Positions 26,901 to 41,900 of a stretch of DNA of 64,000 nucleotides are shown here, one piece after another. Below the pieces are notes generated by a model. The model made no database searches. It was not told the origin of the DNA and saw nothing but the letters and a program-made list of their open reading frames with translations. Origin of the DNA: Trichobilharzia szidati (lineage: Eukaryota > Platyhelminthes > Trematoda > Strigeidida > Schistosomatidae). Made by a program: the position numbers and the translations under genes. Location of the stretch: contig OX235275.1 of NCBI GenBank assembly GCA_944472155.2, positions 31,114,865 to 31,178,864 on the forward strand. Reading direction: 5' to 3'. Each line of letters starts with the position of its first letter. The stretch's first letter is position 1.

Positions 26901-29900
26901 AATACGTTGTGACAAATATGTCCTACCGATTCTGGTGTGGAAACACTGTGATTCTCTAGACATGGTTAGTAGAACTCATAGCCATAATGAATATACTCTA
27001 ACCTTCAAGCTCTTTTCCTTCACGTTTTTAAAAAGAATATCTTTCGTATTCCTTTTATAGACAATGTCAGGAACTCATCTTCTACCGAGTAGTCTACTGA
27101 ATACTAACCAACCAGAAGTGCTTTGTCATACAAGAGCTGGTGGAGCAAATTACTTTCATCTTGATTATGCCCTTGAACGTTATAATTTTTGTACTGATGA
27201 AGACTTGGACAAATCGAAACGTTTACGATTATTCCGCCTGAGACAGAAACGTGTACCAGGATTTCAAAATATTATTATACCATCATTTGCAAGGCATATA
27301 TCAGAGGATATTTTTGATGTAAGTTATACGTCTCTATGTGCCAATCTACTTATTATTATTTTTCATTCTGTCTTCTGAAATGCCCATTGGCCGGTCCCAC
27401 GACTCCCCACAAGCGGTCACTCCCCCCTCTTTCCAGCGATCGCTTCCATGTCTCCCTTGGATATCGAACTCATCCTTTCCCATTGGCGGTCATCTCGAGG
27501 GATCCGCCACGCGGTCTCACTCGACAGTCTCCTCAGCGAATGTACAGTCCATGCGTCTTTATTTCCTTCGGCATATTTTTGGGTGAATAGTTTATCAGTT
27601 GGTTCTCTACCAGATTTCCTTGTTGTCATCTGATATTGAGAATGTAGCGAAGACAGCTTCTGATGAAAGTCTGGAGTCTGATAAAAATACTTTTAGTGAC
27701 ACTTGAAATCTCTGAACCGTTTAGAGGGACTGGTTCGATTTTGTTTTTTATACATAGTGTAGTGAATTTCCCAACTGCTTTCAAAGCAATCAAGGTCTGT
27801 CTTGATTGTTTAATCCTGCATGGCTTTGACACCTACATTTTAATAGTTTTTGTCCAAATAGCTTTAAACGTGGACTAGTCAAGACTCTATACTATAGAGT
27901 GCGTCGGTGGCACAGTGGTTAGGACTCTCGCCGACCATGAACATGGTCCGGGGTTCGATCCCCTGCCGATGCACACCCGATATCTATGGTCGGCCTGCGA
28001 AATTTGGGCTACCGATATCCATGCTGAAAATGCCATGCTTGTACTGAAAATACGGTGTGGCATCAAGCTGTAACCAAAATAAAAATAAATAAATAAATAA
28101 AATGAGTTAGGAGATTATACTCTACAGAGTAATTAGAGGAAGAATTCGCGTTTCTTGAAAAGATGTTGAAAAGCAATGGTTACCTCAAAGATTCATTAAC
28201 AAGTACGGAAGATCTGAAGTCTTAAATGTCAAACAAATCACAGTGGAGAAAAAGCCAATCTACATTCAACTTGATTATAAAGATGAAAATATTACAGCAA
28301 TTGTCAAGAGAAGATTGAGGACGTCACTAGGCAGAGCCTATCCTGTGACTAAGCTCGTCCCCGTCTATCGAACAACTTGCTTTCCTTTGGTGCAATCAAA
28401 AATCGATAGATATCCGTCTCATGTTAACTCCAACTGTATATACAAATTTACATGTATCTGCGGGAGCAGTTACATTGGAAGAACAGAAAGAAGCGCATAT
28501 CTACGATTTTCTGAACATGTACCAAAAAGCTTATGTCTAAAGGGAACAAATGCTTTCAATAGTGCCATCGCCATGCATCTCCTTGACACACGGGTCATGA
28601 GGTGGACGTCGCAAGATTGTTCAAAAAATTATCAATAGGCAAAAGAGTTCAATTCTCCTCAATTTTGCTGAAGCCATCTCCATCAAGCGCCTGAAACCTG
28701 ATTTATGCGTTCAGAAAGAAGTAGTTTCCAGTCTTTCTTTGCGCACCTGGTAACTGGAGATTTTCACCTCTCTTTCATCGGATTACGTAATGTCGAAAGT
28801 TTCCATTTTGCATGATAGTGTTCAATATTAAATATATATATATATTAACACTCTATGCTCAGCAGTTCGCTCCGTCCTTCTCAATGGCTCTGAAACATGG
28901 CCAATACGAGGTGAAGACACGAAAAGATTGGCTGTTTTTGATCATAGATGTCTACGATCTCTTTCTCACGTTAGGTGGTATAATAAGGTAAGTAATGTTG
29001 ACGTTAGGCGTAGAGTGTTGGGCAAGGAGGGAAAATCAATCGACGAGGCTATAAAGTTACATAGAGTGAGATGGCTAGGTCACGTGCTGCGCATGCCTAA
29101 GCATCGCCTCCCCCGACGGACGGGCATTACTAGCTGATATAGGTGCAGGTTGGAAAAGAGTAAGTGGTGGCCAAACAAAAACATGGCATCAATCCATGAA
29201 ATCCCTGACAGTTAAACTGAGTCAGCTAGGGAGATGCAGAATTCTGGGTTGGGGCCCGCCCTCGGGACTCTAAGAATCAATGGCTGGAGACACTAGGTGA
29301 CATGGCTCAAAATCGTTGTCAATGGCTTACGCAGATGTATTCAGTCTCTTTAACCTTTCATATTCCTTTCTACCATTACTCATTCTGTTTCACTCTTATA
29401 CCTGTCAAAACTCTATTGATTCTCTTCACTCATTTTCTTGTCTACCTTTGTGTACTATTTGGAACGTGGCAACTCGAACTGCTGCACTTTGGTGCCAAGT
29501 TCTATGTTGAATCCAGACAGAGACAGAATACTGTATGCATATATTGATCGATTGATTTTTGTTTAAAAATGAACTCTGTGCAAGTATGTTAAAATTGACT
29601 TTGGCCTGTATGCAGCTGATGAGTAAGTAGACAACGAAACAAGCAATGATGGTACCATTTTATTCTGCAAAAACTGTTGCTCTTGCTTTATTCAAATAAA
29701 TGAATGAATTGATTTCCTTCAGACGTCTCCTGTTGACGTTCATTGGTGCTTTTTGCTGCTAGTTAGGCATCTTTATCATACAGCTGTTGAGCTGAATTGA
29801 TATGGGTTTCGAACACTCCACAGTGTTGAAACAGTTTACAAATCACTTCGCGGTCAACGGTGTCGAAAGGTTTTTTTCAAATTTGATGAAGTTGAGATAG

Positions 29901-32900
29901 AGATATGACTACCATTTTATACTGTATCCTATGATGATTATGCGTAGCGTTTGATTATGATTGGCACATGACTCAATCTTCCTGAAACCGGCTTTTTCTG
30001 AGTTGTTGTGAAGAGAGAGAACGATTCAATGCCAGTCATTGCAGATGTCTAAGTCATCCCCCCCACCTACTCTAGTGGTTTGAAAATGTAGCATTTCTCT
30101 GTATTAGTAGGCACCTTTCCTGCTTTAAAAACTTTCTGTAACAGCAGTGTGACAGATTTTGCACAGGCTTAGGTCATCCTGCGTGATTTTACTCCTCAAC
30201 AGTACTGTCTGCCGGCTACATTTCATTAGTTTCACTGTTCTCTCATCGTGTTTTCTAATCTCTTCACACTCACTGATTTCCAACCGTCTGTTGCAATCAG
30301 TAGTACGTGTATCTTGGGACGTAGCTGGCTCCTTTTCTTGGTACTATTCTCGCTTTAGTGGAGGTTATACACTGTGGTTTGAATGTTTTAGATTTATAAA
30401 GAAGATCATAGTGGGATTGTATCTCGAACTGGATATCTGACGCATAAACTACTGGCATCCCAAACCAGGTCTACTTAGTAAATGATGAATTTAGAATTCT
30501 TAGCTGACCTGAAGTGTGAAGTGAAGTTAACTGCATTTTCAACATAAACGTTGGCACAAATCCGCGGCGGTTCAAGTTGAAACAATTCAGAAAAACATAC
30601 ATGACGGTTGTTGAACGAGAAGAGATGTAAAAAATTATAATAAACGGAAATACCTGGGAGAGAGAGAATAATTCCGCAGAGAATAATGAAAATTTAATAG
30701 AACCAAGGGACCAGAGAAGAATGAGTGTATCTGAGCTGTTGAGAACTATTTCGAGCTGTGTAAAGAACAGTCTGTAGTTATTGATTCTCAGCACCACAAA
30801 GAACAAGGCTGCCAGTCAGTCTACACCGGCCCCAACTGCCTAATATCAGCAGTCAAGGAACTAGTGGACTGTTGAGATGTTTTGATTTTGACCACGTCTA
30901 TCTATTCTACAGTGTATTCTATATCAGCTAACATTACTCATCTAGGGATGCTATGACATGTGTAGTAAGACACATCCAAGGCATCTCAGTCGATGAAACT
31001 ATCAATCTCTGTCGAATGATTTTCGCTTATCACCTAATACTTTATGCCTAATCATTTTATTAACTGAACTAGTCTCTCTCCATGTTATCCAGTTTCAGCG
31101 ACGATGTCTCAGAAGACAGAGCTAACTTTTGTGCAGTATACACTTTCTTTGATGGGAAGCCGAGTTTCACAAGTTGACGACTGATTCTGCTCTCTAATCT
31201 CAGGTGATTCACATTTACTGGTGATGAGTTCATTCCTGAACGAACTATTATTATATTATTATTGTTCCTTTGGGTTCCTAGTGGAACATAGGGCTTCAAC
31301 TACACGTCTCCACTCGCTTCTATCTTCTGCTGTTCTTTTCACCTGCATCCATGTTAGTCCATACTGCTTCAACTCGTCTTCACACGATCTCCTCCATGTC
31401 ACCCTTGAACGTCTCACCCATCGCTTCCCTTTCGGATTCCACTCGAGCACTGGCCTGACGCGCGATGTAACCCAACGGCCTCCTCAGCGAGTGTCCAATC
31501 CATCTCCACTTTCTCCTGCATATTTTTTGGGCGATTGGTTCTTGTTTCGTTTGTTCCCATAGTTTCTTGTTGCTGATTCTTTCCGGCCATCTGATATTCA
31601 GTATAGAACGAAGACAGCTGTTGTTGATAAAGGTCTGCAACAGGCTGTTGGAAATATTCTTTGTGACCCGCCGTCACGTTTCTGATCCATCCGTATAGAA
31701 GAACTGACTGACTGACTTGACGTTTGTATTGAAAATCCGAATCATTTTGTTGTTGATGCTGAGTGACGAAGATTTCCAGATTGGTTTCAGGTTGATGAAT
31801 GTGTTTCTCGCCTTCCCGATTCTCGATTTGACATCCTCGTCCGTTCCTCCTGTAGTTGAGACAATGCTCCCTAGATAAGTGAAAGAAGTAACCTCTTTCA
31901 AATCCCTCCAGTTGATGGTTATTGGCGCTGGATATTGCTGCTGTTGTTGTTTTTGGTTGGTTGGTTATTTTCATAACCTCCGTCTTGTCTATGTTCACCT
32001 GGAGTCCTGTCTTTGCTGCTTCTTCGACAAGTTTGTCGGTTTTCGCTTGTGAGTCTTCGATTTTGTGTGACATCAAACATAAATCATCCACGCGCGAAAT
32101 CTAGGTCTTCTAGGTTCTTCCCGTCGGTCCAGGATATCCCTGTCTTCTTGTTTCCCACTGTCTGACGCATAATCCAATCCACCACAATTAGGAATATCAT
32201 TGGTGATAATAAGCACCCTTGTCTGACTCCTGTGTTTACTCCAAACGCCTTGCTGAGTTTTCCGTTGTGGATCACTTGACATGTGCCGTTGTCGTACAGC
32301 TGTTGAATAAGGTTGGTGAATATTTGGGGTACGCCGTAGTACTCGAATAGTTTCCAAATTACTTTACGGTCAACGCTGTTGAAGGCCTTCTCAAAGTCTA
32401 TAAAGTTGAGGTAGAGATTTGATTGCCATTCCATACTTTGTTCGATGATAATGCGTAGAGTTGAAATTTGGTCAAAACATGATTTGCGTTTCCTGAATCC
32501 AGCTTGTTCTGGTCGGAGTTCTGTATCCTGAACGAACTAAACAGAATAATCCCATATAAGTGTTACTTCAATCAACCTAGAAAAACCTAGTTGGTCTCTG
32601 ACTACTCATATAGAGTCAATCAGTAGTATCTCATATATCAGATTGTAATTCACTTATACACTTTTACGCTGATAATCCAAGTGTAACGACAGAATACTCA
32701 AGGATTTGACAGTGGAGTTGTTTCACTCCACGTCTTTGTGAGATTATCAGTCTCTCTGCCCTACAGTATTCTTGTAGAAGATATGATACACAATAAACTA
32801 CTTGTAGATTCTTGTCAGTAGCGTAAATTCACCGTACACATTCAGGTATGATAAGGTTAGTGATAACAATGAATTCTGTTTTGACAACTATAAATGTTAT

Positions 32901-35900
32901 CATGTGTCAGTTTGTAGAGGATATTTTAAAGTTTATCTTAAAATTCGACACGAACTGAATTCATTTTGAGAACCGCTGAAAACTATGAAAAAATACTGGA
33001 CAGCTTAGTTTCAGTACTCTCCAGCATTATGCATACACTATCACCCCGCTAGTAATCAAACCCAGAATCTTCGGATAATAATAAGGCGAACGCATATACC
33101 ATTCCACTACTGGGATGGAATCCGATTGCCCCCTTGAATCCCAACTGCTGCCAACATGCGATATATAGCGCAACAGCCAGTTAGTGTTATTGGTCAGCAG
33201 TTGGTCTCACAACCAACTTATTGGAGCTTGCCAGTGACGAGATCTCACTAGAAATAAACTAAACCTTGTTGTTAGTCATAATTTGGTTTGCGGTGATTTT
33301 AGGTTTGAATTGATGAATGTGCTTCATTGCAGTAGCTCGCTGGTATACGAGCTTGCTTTGCAGCCTGAAAGTCATGGACTCAACTACAAGAGGTGTTCGT
33401 ACTTCTGAAGAGTCCTAGACAAGGACGAAACGTGTGTCCAGTTTTCCCTGGTTTTCAATGCCTCAATCTTGGAAACTGTAAAAGTGCAAATCAGTTAGTC
33501 AGATAAATATTTTTTTTACTAATTTCTAATCTGACTACTTATTTATTTAATTTTTTTTTTGTTGTATTTCTATAGTCATTGACTGAGAAGAAGAGTTTAG
33601 ATACACATTATAGTACACTGAAAGGTATGAAAGCCTATAAACAGAAGCATAAAATGTATATTGATAAGGTGAGTAATCTAATACAAAATTATAACAATCA
33701 TTTAATACTATAAGCGATATTTTATTTGTAAGTTAAATATTATAAGATTATTTTTAATTCACATTTGTAATTTCCCACTGATCTGTTTTTACTGATACGA
33801 CAATGTCCCTGGATCAACTCTTCGACATAACTAACTGTGAGAAGTAACTTAGAATTGCATGTTTTTGTGGTTGCCGGCACAAGAAGTAACTCCTATACCT
33901 CAGTGGCCTAGTTAGTGAATAACCCTCTAGCATTTTAAGCGACAGATGCTGCATTCGAGTCTTTATGGGAATGCCACCAGTTAGCACAGCGTATGCCTAG
34001 CTAACGAGTCCTAAAATAAGACGAAACATGCATTCTTGATTCTGTTGATATATGCCAACAGAACAATTAACGCCGAGAAGATGGTAAGGTTTTGTAATAT
34101 GAATAAGACATTAAGAAGAGAAATACTATTGCGTGGTGATATCATCACTTCCTAGTTTCTTTACGACCGCTTTACAAGTTACATGGCTGGGAATAATAAA
34201 ATAGAATTCAATTTTAGTTTCTCCCGTCGTTTGATTGGACTGAATTGCTCGGTCTCAGGTTGACATGTCGGCTTCTTGTGAAGATGCTTCGACAATATCT
34301 GGGCATGTAATTCGAAGTTGATTGGTGAATGATGACTAGCAGTGGAATCCAGGATAACTCACATTTCGTCCTACTTGGGACTCGTCTTCTGGATGTACCT
34401 GTATTCCTCAGTGAGTGATGATGTCCCCACCGATGCTCAAACCCACTGCCTAAAGTTTCAAACACCAAGGTGAAAACATCACCACTCACTGCGGAATGCA
34501 GGTACATCCAGATGACGAGTCCCAAGTAGGACAAATGCGCATCTTGGCTGGATTCCACTGCTAGTCACCATCCACCAATTAACTTCTAATAAGATGGAAT
34601 GATTCTGCAATCACTCACTTATATGAAATAAAAGTGAATGTCAGATAACTAAAGCGTATTTTAGTAGTTTAATAATTCCCATTGTAGCATTAATAAGACA
34701 ATATTCAGCGAAGAGACTCTTTTGAAAAACGAATTTATTATCAAGCTGTACAGTCATATATATATGGTTTTTAAGAAATTATATCCGTTGAGGGAATTAG
34801 ATCCAAAGTGTGAATACATGAAATAATAATAGTATGAAATGCAATTAAAATATTTGTGATCATAATCATAGTGAAGTGTCAAGTGTCAAGTAGCAAAACA
34901 ATTAATGTCATATGTAGAATAATACATGAGGTATAGATGGCGGAAAGGGCTGCATAATTATAGGATTAGTAGACGAATATAAAATGCTACATAACATGGT
35001 GTGAAATTTTGATAAGATAGAATTCAATATTCTATATCAGTCCGTGATCAACTCTTAAAACATAACTAATCCTTATAAACCAAACTATAGAAAAAAACCA
35101 AAAAGATAATTTTGGATTTAGAATGACAAGTTGGACAAGCGGAAACAATTCACAGTGAGAATAGTAATACTAATACTAATAATAATAATCGTAGTAATAC
35201 GGGAAAGATACACAGATTAACTAAATAAACAAACTAAATAAATGTCTATCCCTCCACGGCCAAGGCAGAAGTAGGGATTGTACATACTTCTTTTGTACAC
35301 AAAGGTCTGGCTTAAAGTCATGAACTGCCAAGGCCTCAGCTGTCTTTAGAAGTCTGTAACGAAGAAAACGCAGCCAGTTAGCATGGATTCGGTAGATGAT
35401 AATATTAAAATCATGTTCAGGGTTGGCAGAGTGACAAGAGTCGATCAAGTGTGTTCCAAAATAGAGACAACTTCTCACACCCTCCCTTTTACTCTTGTAA
35501 AACCATGCTGGAATTTGTGCTCTCATATACGTGTGGGAAGCGTCCTCTGACTACGGCCAATGTAACTTGCTCCACAAGAGCAGGTGAATTGGTAGATGCA
35601 CATGGCGAATCGATTTTTATTGAACACACCTCGGAAAGTTAAGCCAACTGTTAACTAAATTAATTGGTTGCATAAGTATGAGCTTTAAGATTGTCCAATC
35701 GCATTATAATGAAAACTTTGCCTCGACCTGATGATCTACGTTTGTCCAAATCGATTTTACCTAATTCTGTATACATCTTATCACTTTATACAAATTGCAA
35801 CAGTAACAATTGGTAGATTACACGGGTTAACTGTGAATATTCCTTCGATTGGTAGGTCTTAACTGTTCTCTTTCAGTGCTGTTATCTTCTCTGAGTTGAA

Positions 35901-38863
35901 CACATTATCTGGCTATCTATCATTTTTATCGGAAATACCATTTTCACCTCGAAAACTACAAACACACAATCGAGTTTTATGAATTATCCTCAACTACTGG
36001 GAGGTGGACAGCACATTAGGTGTGCTACTGATAATGCTTTCTTGGATGACACTGAAGCTTTCACAGCTGAACAATTCTTCACACCAACAGCTGGTATCTT
36101 ATGTCTGTAACAGGGCGCAGAATTATGACCCAGCGGACAAATAAGTGGTTGCATTCCTATTTTTCTAATAGGAAGCAGTACACCGTCTACAATGGAAAGT
36201 CCTCCACTACCTCACTTACTTTAGCTGGTGTTCCTCAAGGTGCTGTTCTTTCTCCTTTTCTGTTTTCTTTTTCTTCCTACATGACTTACCCCATTCTGAT
36301 GTAGCTACTTTTGTTAAGTATGCTGATGACCTCTCTGTTTCCATGCTTGTCAACTCTCAGTCAGACTGTTCCAAATTAAATAACTCTCTGTCGGAAATTA
36401 GTCAGTGATCCTCTTCAAACGGTCTTAAGGTGAATCCGTCTAAATGTCAGGTAGTCAATTTCACTTTCAGACAAATACGTGACCTACAACAACTAGCTAG
36501 CTCACATGGCCCCACTATCATTGACGGCATAGAGGTTGAAATTACATCTAACGTCAAGTACCTTGGACTGAGTATTTCCTCCGATCTTGCCTGGTCCTCT
36601 CACATCTTGCTAGTTACTCGAAAGACGTTTTGCTTAACGTTCTACGTGAGGAAGTTAAGGCATTCTGGTATAAAGCAGTTTTTGCTTTCTCACTTTGTCA
36701 GTTCTTGTATTCTACCCATCCCTCTTTACTGCTCCCCATTAATCTTTCCTGGACTACTTAAGAAAGACTTTGCTCTGATGAGAAAGGCACTAAAAGCCGT
36801 TAGTAGGGCAAGTGGGATATCGTTAAACCAACTGGTTAATACTATTGTGTCATGTAATGCCATGTAAGAAACTAACGAATACTATATTGTCAGACCCCGA
36901 ACACCCTCTCTATACGCAGCTCTCTCCTTGCATTTCATCTGGTAGAACTAGAAGCAACTATAGGAGGCTATATGCTAGGACTACCAAGTACAAAACTCCA
37001 CAATACCTTATCTGGCACAGCTGTTATGTGATGAGAAATCCGTTAGGTATGACACGATCAACTTACTGCGGCACTCTAACAAATAGTTCCCATTAGCTTT
37101 TGTTCTCCTTTCTTTGTTACTATTATATTGTTGCTCACATATTCTATTACACACTAATTTTATATTTCATATCCTGTGATGCATTGTTTAAATATGTGAA
37201 TGCAATGCTGTTCTTTTTTTATTTCTTTTATTTATCTTTTCTTCTTTTTGTTGTTGTTGCTTTTTATTTTTAAAATCTTATAAAATTTATGAGGTAATTA
37301 AATGGAATATTGTAATGCACGCTGAAAATTCCATACCTGTACCACAAATACTGTTTGGAATAAAGCTATTATTATTATTATATCCACTCATGTTGTCAAA
37401 ATAAACTCATGGCAATTAGCCTTTCAAAAACAAAAACAAAAAATTAACTAGATGTGTATTTATTATTTATACTTAATTCAGATTAAAAATGAGGTGAATC
37501 AACATTTTCAAGAGGCATTGAATAAAAAATCACTACGAGAAATTGTTATCGAAGAAGAAATACCTAATATCTTGTAAGTTCATTAAACTGTAATTATGAT
37601 ATTTCTTAAGTGTCTACCAATCAGAATTCCAGCTGTATAAATCAATAATGCCAGTCTATATAAGGTATAACCTAGCCGGTACTAGACAGCGGAGGTTGAG
37701 AATAGGGTTTTCAAGAAGCGAAAATAATCATGAGGACATAGAATGTCTTCACAATTTTCGAAGCTGGGGTGGCTCCCCAGATTGCCAAAGAGATGAAAAG
37801 ATATGGTATAGAAGTGTTTGGAATCTGTGAGTGCATATGGAATGAATGTGGACTCTTTAAATTGCTACATGGAGAGCCAGCAATGAAGTAGCGATGAAGC
37901 CGTATATCCCACTCGAACTCCAAAGGAAGATTTTTAATAGTAAATATATATAGCAACCAGTTCAGTAGTCTACCAATCAGAATTCACATTGTATAAATCA
38001 ATAATACCAATTTCTTAGATAGATAGACACACAGGCAAGTAAATGTCCAATCAGATGTTAGTTATTTTTGGAGATGCCCACCACTGCAGTCAGACTATTA
38101 TGTAGTTCATTTGTTTAAATAATTTGAATATTCGCTCTGGTTTCTTAATCATTCGTTTGAGTCTTCTCTTTTATTTGTCGTTACTGAGGGAATCCTACCA
38201 GTCAGTCAGTTATTAGACAACCTGAAGTTGGTTATTTACATGCATACATAATTCTCTCCCGCAGAATATTGTTTCTATTTTGTTTAGCTTACTAGTAGGG
38301 TTTGCGGAGAAGATAAAAGGTGAGGAAGTCTAAAGTCTCAGGCGGCGCTTCCTTCATGACTGATTCAGAAGAAACCGTAAACCGAAGACAACCAGACCTT
38401 CCTGTTATCTGATTGCTAGATGTTTTCGCTTGCCTTCTTTGTCGACCAACACTAGCTATGACAAAAGTGGGTTGAAAAAGAATTAGATGTGGTCGTATCG
38501 AATACTGAAGATCAAATGGCCGGCAGGCCAGAAGAAAGAATTAGCACCAAGAAACTCTGCAGTGGAACAAATCAACAGGCGAGAGCCGATTGCTCAACAA
38601 ATATGCAGGAGAAAACGGAGATAGGTCTGTCGCGTATAGATTGAGGAGGCCGTCGAATGATATCACTTCAGTGGAATCCCAATTGGATGAGACGAATGGT
38701 TCGTTGGTTAGACAGTGAAATGGAGGAGATCGTGTGGGGAGGATAAGATGAATGATTGTGGTCAATCGTGGACCCAGGTGAAGAGGACAGGAGAAAATAG
38801 AACAAAGTTGAGATGTGTTGTTGAAGCCCTATGTTCCACTCAGAACCTAAGGCAGTAATATAT

Positions 38864-38907
<44 letters not shown>

Positions 38908-41900
38908 CTCGGGTATCTATCCCTTAACTCTCCTTAGATGCCTCTATTATTGAAAATTAAATGTTTGATATTCGGTGAAACCGTGACTTCGTGGTCCGGG
39001 TTCAACCTTCAGCTAACGAAATTCAAATTCACTCAGACAGTACAGTACACCTAGTTAAGATATATGATTGGGCATGCGAAGTTGTCAACGCCAAGCTGTA
39101 AGAGGTCACCATAGGCACTGAAAATATCATTCAGAACACAAAAAATGAAGAAGATAAATTATGCTACTTTATTGTTGTTAGTAGTGTAAGTTGCTTTAAA
39201 CAATTTTCTTGTTATTTTCAGATTTTTATTGCCACTATTTAAAAGATTATTTGAACCAAAGCGACCGCTAAGACCAAAATATCAAGAACGTCGTCGTATT
39301 GGTCCACAATATATACACGATTGTGGTTTAGAGTTGATTGTTACCATTCACAGTGCTTATAATTTACCTATACGAAGTAGAAAGAGAACTGACCAATCAG
39401 ATTATAGAGATAATAAAATGGAGGATAGGAATAATGTAAGTTTTCACCTATTGGCATTTTTAATTCCTTATGACTTTTTATCACTGTAAGTGCTATGATG
39501 GAAACCGATTTTTCGTGTATTTTCTGTCACTGGGTAGTCAATCACTTATTACATAAAGAAGTTGTGAATTTGTGCTGGTACAACTCAACCTCTTATCAAC
39601 CCATCTATCCTGCGTCAGTGGCACAGAGATAGAATGCTCGGCGACCACGCGTATGGTTCGGGGTTCCCTCCCCAGCCGACCTACCTCTTTATCTCAGTAA
39701 GCCAGTATTAAGACTGGTAAAGAGGGAAGATTTGGGCATGAGGCTAGCAACCCCATCGCGTGAAAATAAACACCACTGCTACCGAAACTTCAAGTCTCTA
39801 GATTGAAGATGTGTGTTCCACTGGGAACGTAAAGGAATAAGATAAAAAGATGCATTCTGCCCACTCCTCTTTATCGTTCGCTCCACTTTTTCTCCCTTGG
39901 ACTTTTCAAAAAAGACTATGTCATATTACGCAGAACATTGATGGCTGTAAGTAGGATTATTGGCGTGTGTTTGTGTGCCATTTGACTCAACTTACTGACA
40001 TTGTTTGTGTTGTGGATAGGCCTTTTTATTCTTGCATCAGTTGGCTAAAATTCTCTTGTCTGATATCGAACCTCCTTGAATATCTTCGAATAAAATCAGG
40101 AGAAGAGATTTCGTAAGAATTTATGCTCGTAATGCATTCGCGCAACACATTGTAAACAGTCTAATCGCACACGAGCTTGTCATAGGAATGTGTATATATG
40201 AAATTAATAAAGAGTGAAGAGGTGAGAAAATAGACTACTTAGGTCAAGTTAAAAATACATATTGAAGGTCAAAATAATAATGAAGATCACTAAACCAAAT
40301 AACAGAGGTAATAGTACATCTACCCTGACTAGTATCAAAACAAAGTTTTAATTTCCTAACTGCCAGATAGGGCTCCCTCAAACTTTAGGATACCCTTCTC
40401 CAAACACGTTTTACAGATAGGTTTAAAAGATGTGTAAAAATTAATTTTATGTCCTGTCTCCTCTATAGTGTGTTTCGCAATAAAGGAGCTAGGTCGTCGT
40501 CTGTTCTCACCATTAATGGGTTCTGTGGATTCTGCTTGCTTCTGAAGCCATTTAGGAATATGTTCTGAAACCAGCCCTTACTTGCCGAGATCGATGAGTC
40601 CTACCTCCTATGTATACGTGTCCACACGCACATTCAAATCGGTAAATACAGTGGGATTTGACATCATTTAACGCATGTTTAAAGGGCTTATATGGATATA
40701 TTGGCTTCACATTCTCAATTATTATGATATAAGCTGCATAAAAAGTCTTTATAAATGGCAGCGTTGAATCTTTGTCCAGTTTTCAAACAGCTATGATGGG
40801 CCAAATAGGATAGCTTGATGTACACCTCTTTCTTAGGGGCGAGTTGGAGAGCGGGTCTTGGTGTTCTAATCACTATACTTCTCCTTATGAACTTGTCTGG
40901 ATATAATTATTATGGCAACCAGAGTTTGTGTCAACTTTCCTTCTTCCTCATCAAGTGTGTCTTCAGTGTATATTCGTTGGATTCTACTAAAGAGGCACCT
41001 CGCTCACTGAGGCTCTTTTGTACCGAACAGGGCAGAATCTGTGATAATTAAGATACAGTCCTATCCAGGTAGGTTTTCTCTAAATAGATCGTCTTATTAA
41101 TTCATCAGGTGATGCGTCGACTAAGGAATATATCTAGGAAAGATAAACAATTATCTTTTTCTTCTACAGAGGTAAGTGGTATGTTGTTCTGAACTCCATT
41201 GAGGTGGCAGAACAAGGCTTATCATTTATGATTAAAAATCATCTACGTACCTTCTATTTAGCCGCATATTTTCGATTAAATCCTCCGATAAACTCTCAAC
41301 GTGCGGCATACAGATATCTGCTAAAAGGGCCCCCCTAACGGACTTCCCATAGCAACACCATCAACATGATGGAAACAATCGCCTTCATATGTAAACCTAA
41401 CATTGCTTGTACACAGAAGTAATAAAACCCTCAAATAAGAATACACGGAACGGGATGAAAAAAATTGTTTTTAGAAATGTAATTACACAACATGTCAACG
41501 GTTTTAAGCAAAGGCATATTAGTGAATAACGAGTTTACATCAAAATAGAGGTTTATGCACAAAAAAGGAGATCTCTTATTTTTTGAAAACTTTGTCCAGT
41601 CATCCGAATCATGAAACAGTCATCAACATGTGTAATAACCAAGCAAAATAGTATGATTTGTGATCAAAATATTTGGAAAACAGAAAGATTGAGCGAAGAA
41701 ATATTTACTTTTCAATTAGATCCTCATCTCTGGCTCTACTGTAATACACATAGCATTTTTATTACAATACACAACAGTTTACCAATCAGGTGGCACTGAT
41801 ATGTTTGTTAACAATAATTAGTCAGTGTCAAAAGGCCACGGGGTTTATAATCAGCGAAGAAAATCAATACACATTTAAAAGGTAGAAATGGTTAGAATAA

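Noticed and set aside
30471..30806. 111-codon minus-strand frame
   Set aside because: No motif, no splice logic and AT-rich chance composition.
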